Shown: positions 1-8,819 of the stretch, piece by piece | How the letters are laid out: each line of letters starts with the position of its first letter | Position numbering within the stretch: the first letter of the stretch is position 1 | From: Planctomycetaceae bacterium | GTDB lineage: Bacteria > Planctomycetota > Planctomycetia > Planctomycetales > Planctomycetaceae | NCBI GenBank assembly: GCA_028284485.1 | Contig: JANQRQ010000177.1 | Span: 1-41,005 of the forward strand | Direction of reading: 5' to 3' | DNA length: 41,005 nt | The notes under the pieces: model-generated | Seen by the model: the letters and a program-made list of their open reading frames with translations, nothing else | Databases searched by the model: none | Told to the model about the DNA's origin: nothing | Made by a program: the position numbers and the translations under genes

Positions 1-582
1 GTCGAACCATCCGACAAAATGCGGTCGATCGCCGAATCAGAATGTGACGATTCACGCGTCAGCTTCTTGAAGGGATCAGCCGAGAGTATCCCTTTGACCG
101 ACGATTCCTGCGACGTCGCCTGGCTGTCGCAGGTGATGCATCATTTCCAGAATATTAACGCGGCAGCCCGCGAACTAAAGCGGATCATCCGGCCAGCAGG
201 ATTCGTGATCATTCGCAGCAACTTTAAGGGACGTTTGGCCGACTCCAGCCGTTATTACGATTTCTTTCCGACGGGACTTGAGGTTGACGAATCGCGGCAT
301 CCGACGATCGAACATGTCCGCGACTGTTTTGAGGAGAACGGATTTCGGCTGACAACGCTGGAAACGGTTGAGCAGATCGAGGCGACGAATCTTCAGGAAT
401 ATACTGAACGAATCCGACTGCGAACCTATTCAACGTTTGAGTTGATTTCGGAGGAAGAATTTGAACAAGGCCTGGCCAAACTCCAACATGCAGCAGACAT
501 CGAAAAAACTCCAAAGCCGGTGACTGCCAAGTTGGACCTCCTCGTTTTTGAGCATTCGGGAGGTCCGGATGTTTCAGCTTGA
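1..582 (+). CDS. class I SAM-dependent methyltransferase, 5' end cut by the window
   Basis: The reading frame is open from base 1, so the true start and the glycine-rich SAM loop (motif I) lie to the left. The first visible residues, VEPSDKM, fit the end of strand beta-2, where the acidic residue binds the ribose of SAM. The run GSAESIPLTDDSCDVAWLSQ is the usual motif II/III region of Methyltransf_11/25 proteins, followed by MHHF and the post-motif helix ending in LKRIIRPAG. About 193 residues are visible. The C-terminal 90 residues are alpha/beta and could select the substrate, which I cannot name. It overlaps the next gene by 14 bases, which implies co-transcription with a second methyltransferase-like protein. 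The family call is firm; the substrate is unknown. Confidence 0.85.
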   Translation, partial: VEPSDKMRSIAESECDDSRVSFLKGSAESIPLTDDSCDVAWLSQVMHHFQNINAAARELKRIIRPAGFVIIRSNFKGRLADSSRYYDFFPTGLEVDESRHPTIEHVRDCFEENGFRLTTLETVEQIEATNLQEYTERIRLRTYSTFELISEEEFEQGLAKLQHAADIEKTPKPVTAKLDLLVFEHSGGPDVSA

Positions 583-1249
583 CCGCATCGTTCCCTGGGG
601 GCGTTCCTTCGAAGAGTACCGGCAAATGTTCGCGCTGACCGAAACGGACTTCAAGCAGTCGATCCTGGGGTGCGCAGATGGGCCGGCAAGCTTTAACGCC
701 GAACTGACAGCACGCGGAGGAAATGTCACGTCGTTCGATCCGATCTACGGCTACTCGGCCCACGAAATCCGCAGCCGCATCGATGAGACGTCAGAGCGAA
801 TGATTTCGCAGGCGCGAGAAAACATTGGCATGTTCGTTTGGCGGGATTTTTTCACCGATCCCGATGCGCTGGCTCAACATCGACTGGCGACCATGGACTG
901 CTTTCTGGAAGACTTTGAATCCGGACACAACTTGGGACGCTACGTTGCCGCGGAGCTGCCCGCGCTACCATTCGCGGATCATTCGTTCCAGCTTGCGCTC
1001 TGCTCACATTTCTTGTTCTTATACAGCGAGCAGTTGTCGGAGCGATTTCACATCGATGCGATTCGCGAGATGTTACGAGTCGCCAACGAGGTGCGGATCT
1101 TTCCGTTGACGAATCTGGCTGCTCAGCGCTCGCAACATGTCGAACCGGTGAGTCAGACCTTCGAGAAGTCGGGGCTCGAAGTTACAATCGTAACCGTTGA
1201 ATACGAGTTTCAGCGGGGTGCCAATCAAATGATGACCATCTCGCAATAG
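569..1249 (+). CDS. SAM-dependent methyltransferase-like protein
   Basis: 226 residues. I chose the ATG at 569 because GGGAGG lies five bases upstream; a TTG at 548 in the same frame has no such support. [19 protein letters not shown] is a variant motif I (SAM loop), followed by [11 protein letters not shown], where Asp sits at the end of beta-2. [20 protein letters not shown] fits motifs II to IV of class I methyltransferases, and FLFLYSEQL plus a final antiparallel beta pair complete a Rossmann-type fold. The start lies inside the last codons of the preceding methyltransferase, so the two are probably translationally coupled. The protein could be an active methyltransferase or a SAM-binding partner of the first gene. 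Substrate unknown. Confidence 0.75.
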   Translation: MFQLDRIVPWGRSFEEYRQMFALTETDFKQSILGCADGPASFNAELTARGGNVTSFDPIYGYSAHEIRSRIDETSERMISQARENIGMFVWRDFFTDPDALAQHRLATMDCFLEDFESGHNLGRYVAAELPALPFADHSFQLALCSHFLFLYSEQLSERFHIDAIREMLRVANEVRIFPLTNLAAQRSQHVEPVSQTFEKSGLEVTIVTVEYEFQRGANQMMTISQ

Positions 1250-1310
1250 CCGTCGAGATGTGCGACACCAGGTACACCTTTTTCAACCGAGTTTTCGAAC
1301 CGATAGACAA

Positions 1311-1679
1311 ATGCCACCTGCAGTCATTTCCATTACTGAAAAGATGGACTCGTTTACGGAACTCTGGTCACCAAAGATCATTGCTGAGCTTAACGATTGC
1401 CATTTCAAGTTGGTGAAGCTCCAGGGTGACTTTGTTTGGCACGATCACTCCGACACTGACGAGGCGTTTATAGTGCTGTCCGGCAGCGTGCGAATCGACT
1501 TTCGAGACGGGACTGTAAAGTTGAATCGGGGCGAAATGATAGTCGTTCCTAAGGGAGTCGAGCACAAACCGTTTGCCGATGAGGAATGTCACGTGTTATT
1601 GGTCGAATCGGCGGGGACAGTGAACACTGGCAATGCATCGAAGAACGAGCGAACGACTGGTAGCGGCGAGTGGATTTAG
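1311..1679 (+). CDS. single-domain cupin protein
   Basis: 122 residues from the ATG at 1311; an in-frame GTG at 1260 would add 17 residues that look non-domain. Both cupin motifs are present. Motif 1 is G-x5-HxH-x4-E-x6-G ([18 protein letters not shown]) and motif 2 is [14 protein letters not shown]. The two His, one Glu and the later His are the expected ligands for one divalent metal. Such small stand-alone cupins resemble mannose-6-phosphate isomerase-type and DddL/quercetinase-type domains; nothing here fixes the reaction. It follows the methyltransferase pair by about 60 bases on the same strand and may share its transcript. Confidence 0.85.
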   Translation: MPPAVISITEKMDSFTELWSPKIIAELNDCHFKLVKLQGDFVWHDHSDTDEAFIVLSGSVRIDFRDGTVKLNRGEMIVVPKGVEHKPFADEECHVLLVESAGTVNTGNASKNERTTGSGEWI

Positions 1680-1745
1680 AGGAGCCCTTTTTTGAATGGC
1701 CGGAACGTTGCAGCGATCGTTCGATCGTCGAGAAAAGGACACAAG

Positions 1746-3161
1746 ATGCAAACTTTGAGGATTCTCTGCGTTGTCAGCGTGAGCATCGCCTTGTCCGGTG
1801 TTCGACTCCCGGCAGCACCAAAGCAAAACTTCGTGGATTCCAACGGAAGTCGGGTCGCTGAGTTCCTCAAGCAGAATTTCTCAAACGGCGATGGTGGAAT
1901 GGTCATCGCGCTAATAGACGGACATGGAAGCCGTGTTGTTAGTGCAGGAACTTTGGACAACGGCACCGATCGGCAACTCGACGGCGACACACTTTTTGAG
2001 ATTGGCTCGATTACTAAGACTTTTACATCATTGTTGCTATTGGATATCGTCAAGCGTGGCGAAATGTCGCTCGACGACCCGGTGGCGGAATATTTGCCGG
2101 AAAACGTCAAAGTGCCGACACATGAAGGAAAAGAAATCTCGCTACTGCACCTAAGTGCGCAAGATTCCGGGCTGCCATTTAATCCTGACAATCTCGCCGA
2201 CAAATTTTGGGTTGATGCCTACAACGAGTACACGCAGGACGATCTTTACGATTTTTTGGCTGCGTACAAATTGGAGATTGATCCGGGTGAGCGATTTCAG
2301 TACTCCAATGTGGGCATGACCTTGTTGGGCCATGCGATCGAGCGCCACACCGGGGCCGATTTTGAATCGTTGGTGATCGACAGGATTTGCCGACCACTCG
2401 AGATGGGCGATACGCTCATCACACTGTCGCCCGATAAAATGCCTCGTGTTGCCATGGGACACGACATCGAGGGAAAACGCGCACCGAAGTATGACTTACG
2501 AGTGATCGCACCGGCGGGGGGACTGCTGTCGACAGCCAACGACCTACTGAAATACCTCTCCGCCAATTTGGGCTTCGTTGAATCGGAGCTGTATCCATTG
2601 ATGAAGGAGATGCAGCAGATTCGCCATACGAATGGCGCACAACTATTTGGCAAGTCGGCAATGCCCTGGTACGACCAAGATGTGTTCAACCCGCCTGGCA
2701 CGTCATTTTTGGGACACGGAGGGGGCACACCTGGCGGAACGAACTTTGTCGGGTTCGACCTCATGACCCGTCGAGCCATTGTCGTTCTGTCCAACCAAAG
2801 GAAAGTCAACGCATCCGTCGTAGGTTGGCAAATCTTACAGGACATGCCGCTAACGACCGATAATTGGCTGGTCCGGCAGCGAGTGGGGATCGGCACAGCA
2901 CTGGACAGTGACGACAAGTCCGGCTTGGTAAGGATTACTCGCGTGTTCCCGAAATCTTCAGCAGCGCAAGCCGGATTGAAGGCTGGTCTCTTGATCCAAA
3001 GCGTCAACAACATTTCCGTCGTCGACAAATCGCTCGCAGAATGTTTGAACATGATGTCCGGGCCCGCCGGAACAGTCATTCGCTTGGAAATCGTCGACCA
3101 GCAATCGGACTCGACAAAGACTGTCGAACTTACGAAGCAAAGTTTTCTGACTTCCAGCTAA
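1746..3161 (+). CDS. secreted serine hydrolase (class C beta-lactamase/esterase fold) with C-terminal PDZ domain, copy 1
   Basis: 471 residues from the ATG at 1746, preceded by AAGG at good distance and followed by a Sec signal (LRILCVVSVSIALSG). An in-frame ATG at 1692 would place 18 polar residues before the signal, so I reject it. The beta-lactamase-related fold shows all three active-site motifs: S88-I-T-K91 (nucleophile and base), Y186-S-N188, and H324-G-G. Residues about 380-462 form a PDZ-like domain (VFPKSSAAQAGLKAGLLIQSVN). The protein probably acts in the periplasm or at the surface as an esterase, D-peptidase or D-aminopeptidase; the fold does not say which. It stands 42 bases before a close homologue in the same order, a tandem duplication. 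Confidence 0.9.
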   Translation: MQTLRILCVVSVSIALSGVRLPAAPKQNFVDSNGSRVAEFLKQNFSNGDGGMVIALIDGHGSRVVSAGTLDNGTDRQLDGDTLFEIGSITKTFTSLLLLDIVKRGEMSLDDPVAEYLPENVKVPTHEGKEISLLHLSAQDSGLPFNPDNLADKFWVDAYNEYTQDDLYDFLAAYKLEIDPGERFQYSNVGMTLLGHAIERHTGADFESLVIDRICRPLEMGDTLITLSPDKMPRVAMGHDIEGKRAPKYDLRVIAPAGGLLSTANDLLKYLSANLGFVESELYPLMKEMQQIRHTNGAQLFGKSAMPWYDQDVFNPPGTSFLGHGGGTPGGTNFVGFDLMTRRAIVVLSNQRKVNASVVGWQILQDMPLTTDNWLVRQRVGIGTALDSDDKSGLVRITRVFPKSSAAQAGLKAGLLIQSVNNISVVDKSLAECLNMMSGPAGTVIRLEIVDQQSDSTKTVELTKQSFLTSS

Positions 3162-3203
3162 TGTGCGCACAGATTTCGATTCTCTAAAGACAGGACGCAA
3201 ATC

Positions 3204-4661
3204 ATGGGTCGAACTATCGTTTACAGCCTCGCATGCTACGCTGTGTTGTTTTTCGCAGTCCCGCTGCCCGCAGCATTCCAGGACAGTTTTGCTGATTCTT
3301 ATGCCGAGAGTATTCAAACCTTGCTCGATGACAAATTCGCCGACAGTGATTCGGGGATGGTCGTCGCCATTGTCGACGAACATGGCAGCCGTGTGTTTAG
3401 CGCAGGGGCATTGGACAACGGTACCGATCGAACAGTCGATGCCGACACGATCTTTGAACTGGGCTCCGTAACGAAGGTGTTTACGTCGCTGCTGCTGGTT
3501 GACGCGGTCACACGGGGCGAGATGCAACTCGACGATCCGGTGGCGAAATACCTGCCGGACCATGTCAAAATGCCGTCGTTCGAAGGACAGGAAGTCACTT
3601 TGGAGCACCTGGCAGCCCAGGAATCGGGTCTTCCCTTTCATCCGGATCGCATGCAGAGAACGCTTTCTGCGCGACCGACAATTGACGAACTGAAGGCACT
3701 CAAAGCGGCTTCTGACGCGTACACTGTCGATGATCTGCATCAGTTTCTTTCGAAACACCAGCTGACCAGTAAACCCGGCGCCGGATTTCAATATTCCAAC
3801 GCCGGTATGGCACTGCTGGGACACGCGATGGAACGTCGCACCGGAAAAGATTACGAATCGCTGGTGATCGAACGCATCTGCCGACCGCTCGGCATGGATA
3901 GCACGCGCATTAAGCTTCCACCAGAAATGAAAGCCCGGCTGGCGCGCGGGCATTGGTCAGACGGCACGCAATCGGAGCACGTCAACTTTCAAGCAATGGC
4001 GAGCGCGGGCGCGCTGACATCCACAGCGAACGACCTCGTAAAGTTCCTTTCAGCCAGCCTCGGATTTGCTCCCTCCCGGCTGACACCGTTAATGAAACAA
4101 ACCCATGTCATTCGGCACACCGATTCGCCCCGTTTCGGCACAACAGCCATGCCGTGGTTTGATCAGGGAGTCTACAATCCGCCCGGCACGCAAATCTTGG
4201 CGCACGGCGGAGGCGGTCTCGGCAACTTGGCCTTTCTGGGGTTGGATACCAAAAGACGGCGGGGTGTGGCGATTCTCACGAATCAATTGGGATTCAGCCC
4301 CTACGGGATTGGCTGGACTCTGCTGCAAGATCTCCCTTTGACGCACGAGAACATCACTTTTTGGGTGAAGGAGATTGTCGGCCTTGGTGTCGCCTTAGAA
4401 AAGGTGGAGGATTCCGGAGCCTTGCGCATTTCGAGAGTGTTCCCTAAATCGCCGGCGGGTGAAGCGGGCCTTAACGCAGGGCTCGTCATCAGTCAGATCA
4501 ATGGGACGCCGACCGCCGGCAAGAGTCTGCAGGAGTGTCTCCAAATGCTCGGCGGTCCGGAAGGCACGCCGATTCAGTTGCAACTCGTCGACCCCGCTAA
4601 TTCAGATGCTAAGCAAGTTGTCGAACTGAACCGCAAGAGATTTTTGACAGCGACGTATTGA
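3204..4661 (+). CDS. secreted serine hydrolase (class C beta-lactamase/esterase fold) with C-terminal PDZ domain, copy 2
   Basis: 485 residues with an N-terminal signal (YSLACYAVLFFAVPLPAAF) and AGGA about eight bases before the ATG. The active-site motifs are S88-V-T-K91, Y197-S-N199 and H334-G-G, at nearly the same positions as in the upstream copy. The C-terminal PDZ-like domain is also conserved (VFPKSPAGEAGLNAGLVISQIN). Relative to copy 1 there is a stretch of roughly a dozen extra residues before YTVDDLHQF, near the substrate cleft. That is the kind of change that could alter specificity after duplication. Both copies keep every catalytic residue, so neither looks like a pseudogene. Exact substrate unknown. 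Confidence 0.9.
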   Translation: MGRTIVYSLACYAVLFFAVPLPAAFQDSFADSYAESIQTLLDDKFADSDSGMVVAIVDEHGSRVFSAGALDNGTDRTVDADTIFELGSVTKVFTSLLLVDAVTRGEMQLDDPVAKYLPDHVKMPSFEGQEVTLEHLAAQESGLPFHPDRMQRTLSARPTIDELKALKAASDAYTVDDLHQFLSKHQLTSKPGAGFQYSNAGMALLGHAMERRTGKDYESLVIERICRPLGMDSTRIKLPPEMKARLARGHWSDGTQSEHVNFQAMASAGALTSTANDLVKFLSASLGFAPSRLTPLMKQTHVIRHTDSPRFGTTAMPWFDQGVYNPPGTQILAHGGGGLGNLAFLGLDTKRRRGVAILTNQLGFSPYGIGWTLLQDLPLTHENITFWVKEIVGLGVALEKVEDSGALRISRVFPKSPAGEAGLNAGLVISQINGTPTAGKSLQECLQMLGGPEGTPIQLQLVDPANSDAKQVVELNRKRFLTATY

Positions 4662-4694
4662 GGCGGTCTCACCCTTTGGAAGGCCGGCGCTGGT

Positions 4695-5027
4695 ATGAAT
4701 CAACGTGAATCCGCATTGCAGTTTTTGAAATACTTCTGTGCCGGCGAATGGGAACCATTGTGCGACTTGTTGACGGAAGACTTTCAATTGAAAGGTCCGC
4801 TATTTGAGTTTCGATCGCGAGACGAGTATCTCGCAAGTCTCGAGGGGGATTCGGGAACGGTCGGTCAATTCAACCTGCTGTACACCTTCGAAGATGTCGC
4901 GGATGTTTGCGCGATCTACGACTTGATCAAGCCCGAATCGACATTAACAGTCGCCCAGATCTTTGAGTTTCGCGGAGATCGAATCGCCCGTACGCGATTG
5001 ATCTTCGACGGTCGGTCGGTCGTATAG
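4695..5027 (+). CDS. SnoaL/NTF2-like small protein
   Basis: 110 residues. The layout is that of the NTF2-like (SnoaL) fold: N-terminal helices (ALQFLKYFCAGEWEPLCDLLTEDFQLKGP), a short helix (RDEYLASL) and a curved beta sheet ending in AQIFEFRGDRIARTRLIFDG. The family forms a cone-shaped pocket used by isomerases, cyclases and ligand binders. No catalytic residues can be assigned with certainty. It follows the second hydrolase by 33 bases and probably belongs to the same transcript. The next gene faces it from the other strand. Confidence 0.75.
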   Translation: MNQRESALQFLKYFCAGEWEPLCDLLTEDFQLKGPLFEFRSRDEYLASLEGDSGTVGQFNLLYTFEDVADVCAIYDLIKPESTLTVAQIFEFRGDRIARTRLIFDGRSVV

Positions 5028-5103
5028 TCAGCCAGTGCCCAACAGAATTGAGCGTTCCGTGCCGCACTTCAAGCAGGCCGACGATTGCGAAATGGAACTC
5101 TTG

Positions 5104-5403
5104 TCACGAACCGTTTGCCGGAACCGGTGGCATGAAGACCGGACCGGATTGACTCGGCAACGTTTTTCCGGTCTCGAGCGCGTGCAACCGCGATTCGAGC
5201 TGCTGGACTTGATTGTTGAGAACTTCCGTCTCGTCGCAGTTATGGTAATGCGTGTGGTCGTGATTTGTACCGAATAAGCTCAAGGCAGCGCACCCGTAAC
5301 TGCTTAAGATTCCGGCAGATAGCAATAAAAGGCACGCTGGACGATTCGCCTTTGTTTGACCCGGCGAGGTGTTCGTACGGGCAAAGAGAGTGTTGCGTTT
5401 CAT
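5104..5403 (-). CDS. small probable lipoprotein with HxHxHxH motif and coiled coil
   Basis: 99 residues. There is a basic N-terminus, a hydrophobic stretch at about 24-37 and Cys38 in the context LSSYGC. The -1 Gly is right for a lipobox but Tyr at -2 is unusual, so lipidation is likely rather than certain. Residues 48-56 read HDHTHYHNC: four alternating His and a Cys, a pattern that suits metal binding. Residues 58-80 form a short coiled coil (VLNNQVQQLESRLHALE), followed by a Pro-rich tail. GGAG lies nine bases before the ATG. It sits downstream of, and on the same strand as, an Nramp-fold transporter, across a gap of about 360 bases. I do not recognise a named family. Confidence 0.6.
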   Translation of the reverse strand: MKRNTLFARTNTSPGQTKANRPACLLLLSAGILSSYGCAALSLFGTNHDHTHYHNCDETEVLNNQVQQLESRLHALETGKTLPSQSGPVFMPPVPANGS

Positions 5404-5766
5404 CCGTATGATCTCCGGATTGGGCGTACGCCGAGACGTGTTGAAGAGATGGAGACAAGAAGTCTGAGAGGGGCGGCATCGTCCGCGAAAATGCGAATCT
5501 TGTCAATCCGTGTTTGGAATCGCCGATCTCCAGCGGAAGTCGCCCAACCACGCGTCTGCCTGACGAGTCGGAAGATGTTACCCGCAAAGCGTTTGGCCAA
5601 TATCGCGCTTATCAAGCCTTTGCCGCAGACTCGCAAAGCGGGGCAATGGTTCGCGTGCTGGAGTCGCCCGTTCTCACTAGAGGTGGTCCCAAAACCCTCT
5701 GATGCATCGCGCAGACTCTAGCATAGGAGGCCAGAAAACAGGCACAACCAGGTCTTGGGATTGGTT
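5404..5766. other. intergenic region, no gene recognised
   Basis: Several short open frames cross this stretch on both strands, but their translations are Arg/Ser-rich and domain-free with no consistent start signal. It must hold the promoter of the small lipoprotein gene (leftward) and the 3' end of the Nramp-like transcript. I see no strong hairpin followed by a T-run on either strand. Confidence 0.5.
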
Positions 5767-7089
5767 CTAGGTCGCGCCGATAATTCCGATTTCCTTGGCA
5801 ACAGACGCCACCGCTTGCCAAGCTCCCCACAGCGACAGACAGAAAACTGCCGCCATAAAGATGTTCTGCCACCAGCGATTCTGGTATTCGGAACCGATGT
5901 ATTGTTTTGCCGACGTAATCCACCAGATTCCACCAGCCAATAACGGCAACAGCACGACCTGCAAACTGTTCACAATGACCGTGAGTGTGACAAACCCAGG
6001 CATGCGATCGAACGTCCACACGAGCGGGGAAATCAACACCCAGAGCGCCACGGCTCGATACAGCGTATGATCGCGGTGGTCGCCAAGCGGCACGCCGACG
6101 CCGGCCTTCCAACGCCGGTAACCATGACTGGCCATGGAACCCAGAGCGACCGCGTTACCGAGCTGCGAAGTAAAGACGGCGGCGAAGACACCCATAAGGA
6201 ACATACACCGACCGGTGTTACCGAGTGCTTTTGCCAGTAATTCGGTCAACCCATCGAGGTCGCTAATCGTCTCCCCGGAATTGAAGATTAACTCCGCGCC
6301 GGTCGTCCAAATGGCAAGGTTCAGAACAATCATCACCACAACGCCCACTAGGAAGTCGAACATTTGAACGCGGCGATACTCGGGACTATTCCACCCTTTT
6401 TGCTCGAGAAAATAGGGGTAGGCGAGATTCATGACCGAGCCACCAATGGCTCCCATCAATCCGATGGCCAGTAGCATGGAATCGAAAGGCCCCTGTTGCG
6501 CAGGCATTTTGAAAGCAAACGCCCCTTCGACAACTTTGGCCGGATCAGGGCCTGACCAAATGGCGATACCGATCAGCGAGACTGAAAGTACCGCCAACAT
6601 AATTTTGAAAACGATTTCGATGCGTTGAAACTTCGGCCGGAATGTTAGCGCGACTGCCAAAACCGTCCACGCGGCTGCCCATTGAAAGACGGTTCCCACA
6701 CCGGTCATGTCCCGCCACGTTTCCCCCATGCCGACCACCATGTAGGAACCAATGAAGTGCCCCATAAGAATGGCGATGACCATCAATACCGGCGCAAACC
6801 AGGGATGCAATCTCGCTAACCCATCGAGAACACCTTCGCCATGTTGATTGCATAACTGGTATTTGGCGATTAACGACACAAAGAGGAACCGCACGAACAA
6901 CGCCAGTAGCACCATCCACATCAGCGCATAGCCGTAGTTGCCACCCGATGTGCCTGATTCGACGATATCGCCGGCTCCCAGCCAGGTCAGCACAATAATG
7001 AAACCCGGCCCGAACGAGCGGAGATACTCTCCAAAAGTCCGGGGAATCGGGGGACCAGTCGTTGGCGAGACTTGCGAATCACTCGACAT
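5767..7089 (-). CDS. Nramp-fold transporter lacking the canonical metal-binding motifs
   Basis: 440 residues from the ATG at 7089; a TTG one codon earlier is also possible. The start FGPGFIIVLTWLGAGDIVESGTSGGNYGY aligns by eye with TM1 of MntH/Nramp proteins. About eleven hydrophobic segments follow, as in the family. In Nramp metal transporters TM1 carries DPGN; here the matching residues are G38-A-G-D41. TM6 normally carries MPH; here it is M220-N-L. The Mn/Fe site as known is therefore not preserved. Relatives with altered sites transport other ions (the NRMT group carries magnesium) or may have a different role. It may be mis-called a manganese transporter by automatic annotation. A gap of about 160 bases separates it from the ABC-2 permease gene upstream. 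Confidence 0.8.
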   Translation of the reverse strand: MSSDSQVSPTTGPPIPRTFGEYLRSFGPGFIIVLTWLGAGDIVESGTSGGNYGYALMWMVLLALFVRFLFVSLIAKYQLCNQHGEGVLDGLARLHPWFAPVLMVIAILMGHFIGSYMVVGMGETWRDMTGVGTVFQWAAAWTVLAVALTFRPKFQRIEIVFKIMLAVLSVSLIGIAIWSGPDPAKVVEGAFAFKMPAQQGPFDSMLLAIGLMGAIGGSVMNLAYPYFLEQKGWNSPEYRRVQMFDFLVGVVVMIVLNLAIWTTGAELIFNSGETISDLDGLTELLAKALGNTGRCMFLMGVFAAVFTSQLGNAVALGSMASHGYRRWKAGVGVPLGDHRDHTLYRAVALWVLISPLVWTFDRMPGFVTLTVIVNSLQVVLLPLLAGGIWWITSAKQYIGSEYQNRWWQNIFMAAVFCLSLWGAWQAVASVAKEIGIIGAT

Positions 7090-7247
7090 CAATTTGTCTT
7101 TCGCTTTTCGACAGTGAGATGACGACTATCATGTGGCGTATTAGGCAAGCCTATCAATGTGATGGGGCTGGTCACAAATGGCACCAAAAGCGGACGTGGC
7201 TTCGCTCGACCACGGTCGTTTGTTCGGGTAGCGCACAGAGACTTCAA

Positions 7248-8819
7248 CTATTGTGCAGCGGCGGAGCGTAACTTCAACCCAATCAGGACCTGCAATGCAG
7301 CAGCCGAAACGCAGCCGAAGTAGATCATCATCATAATCATGGCGGCTTCGTCCCCGGTCATTTCGGTGACAAGCAGAATCGGAATGGCGGCCAATGGTGT
7401 GACACAACCGACCGAAAACAGCGAGGCCACTGCCAAAGCCAGAGGTAAGGCTCCCCATTTGACGATCAGCGAAAAATAGGCCGTCATGTGTAGGAACAAA
7501 ACGAAAAAGACGATTCCTGCCCATACCAACGGCAACTCCAACAATTCCATTAACGACGCAGGATCGAGTAGGGCACCCAGGACGAAGTATCCCACCGCCG
7601 GAACGAGGGCCAGCAGACATCCCGCCACTTTGGCGTAGGCCATGCGCGCCGTTGAAATGGGGAGCAGCGTGATTGTTAGAAAAGTCTTATCGCGCAGTTC
7701 TTGGCGAAATACATTTGACGCGTATATCGACAACTCCACCATAATGGCGATCGCCATTGCGCCGACTATGATTTCGCCACCCTGACCGATTCCTGATGAA
7801 ATTGCCGTCCCCGTTGTCCAATACAGAACGATGGCGACTGTCGCCAATCCGATCCCGTACAGCGCAAACTTGATGAGCCACCATTTCACACCTCCTGTCA
7901 TGAAGCAGAAATCTTTCCACATCATGTAATTTCGCCAAACACGGTTCAGGCCGTTTTCTCTTCTTTTGCCTCGTTGGGGGACATCGATCAGCCGAGTCGG
8001 CTCCGTCGAATGGTCGCTGGTCAAACTGTCAAACGTCGCCCACGAAAGCAAGAAAAACGCCAAAGCCGAGACGAGGTGCAATACGACTTGAAGGCTGACG
8101 GGCGATTCCGAAAACCCAGTGGTCAAAATTGCATCGATGCGCACCAGCACCGAAACATTTGTAATGGCATCGATTGCAGAGGATGCTGCAGCGAAGAATC
8201 CGGTATCGGTGTCGGCACCGACGGCAGCCATTCGCCGGGATAACCACGCGATCCACCGCGGACCGATAAAGGGTAGAATCATCGGGATCGCGACGACCAC
8301 GCAAGTGAAACCGCCCGCTTTACCGGACCGTCGGCAATACACGGACGCAAACAGTGCGAAATTCGACAGAAACGCCAAGTACGCGAACAGCGCAAAATAT
8401 GCCGCGAAGATCTGCCGTATCGTTACACCGCCGAGCGTAATTGCCAGCAAGGTAAACGGAAACTGTGCGAGTAACAGAAATAGTGCGGTCAACACGCGCG
8501 TCGTCGACTTTCCGAGAAGAATACCGAGCGGGCTGATACCGGCCATCAAAAGCAGTCCGAGTGTGCCCTCTTCTTTTTCTTCGGTGATGGCAGTGGAGAA
8601 GAAACTGATGCCCGCCAGCGATATGAACGCCACGTTCAAGTAGGTAATCGATCGAAAGAATTCCCGGCCCGGCGCACCTAATGTATTGCTATTGATATGC
8701 GTCCAGACTAACCCGGAAAAGATCAACACTGCGAACAGAAACCGCAGCAGATGCGAGCGCAGGAGACGCGCATCGAGCCGTAGCCCTCGTGTGAACAGCG
8801 CCGTCGTTCCACCTAACAT
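7248..8819 (-). CDS. ABC-2 type transporter permease
   Basis: 523 residues with about a dozen predicted membrane segments. The N-terminal half (FISLAGISFFSTAITEEKEEGTLGLLL) has the ABC-2 hallmark: an amphipathic stretch with acidic-rich EEKEEGTL after the second segment. A second half of similar organisation follows, with FRQELRDKTFLTITLLPI corresponding to the coupling region. The ATG overlaps the stop of the ATPase gene as TAATG, so translation is coupled and the two form one transporter. ABC-2 systems of this kind export lipids, polysaccharides or small molecules, or, as in GldA/GldF, serve surface machinery. Substrate unknown. It is the last gene of the long operon. Confidence 0.85.
   Translation of the reverse strand: MLGGTTALFTRGLRLDARLLRSHLLRFLFAVLIFSGLVWTHINSNTLGAPGREFFRSITYLNVAFISLAGISFFSTAITEEKEEGTLGLLLMAGISPLGILLGKSTTRVLTALFLLLAQFPFTLLAITLGGVTIRQIFAAYFALFAYLAFLSNFALFASVYCRRSGKAGGFTCVVVAIPMILPFIGPRWIAWLSRRMAAVGADTDTGFFAAASSAIDAITNVSVLVRIDAILTTGFSESPVSLQVVLHLVSALAFFLLSWATFDSLTSDHSTEPTRLIDVPQRGKRRENGLNRVWRNYMMWKDFCFMTGGVKWWLIKFALYGIGLATVAIVLYWTTGTAISSGIGQGGEIIVGAMAIAIMVELSIYASNVFRQELRDKTFLTITLLPISTARMAYAKVAGCLLALVPAVGYFVLGALLDPASLMELLELPLVWAGIVFFVLFLHMTAYFSLIVKWGALPLALAVASLFSVGCVTPLAAIPILLVTEMTGDEAAMIMMMIYFGCVSAAALQVLIGLKLRSAAAQ

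Noticed and set aside
7141..7620. Minus-strand frame of 159 codons inside the ABC-2 permease
   Set aside because: Different phase of a well-supported membrane protein; composition is Arg/Gly-rich without motifs.
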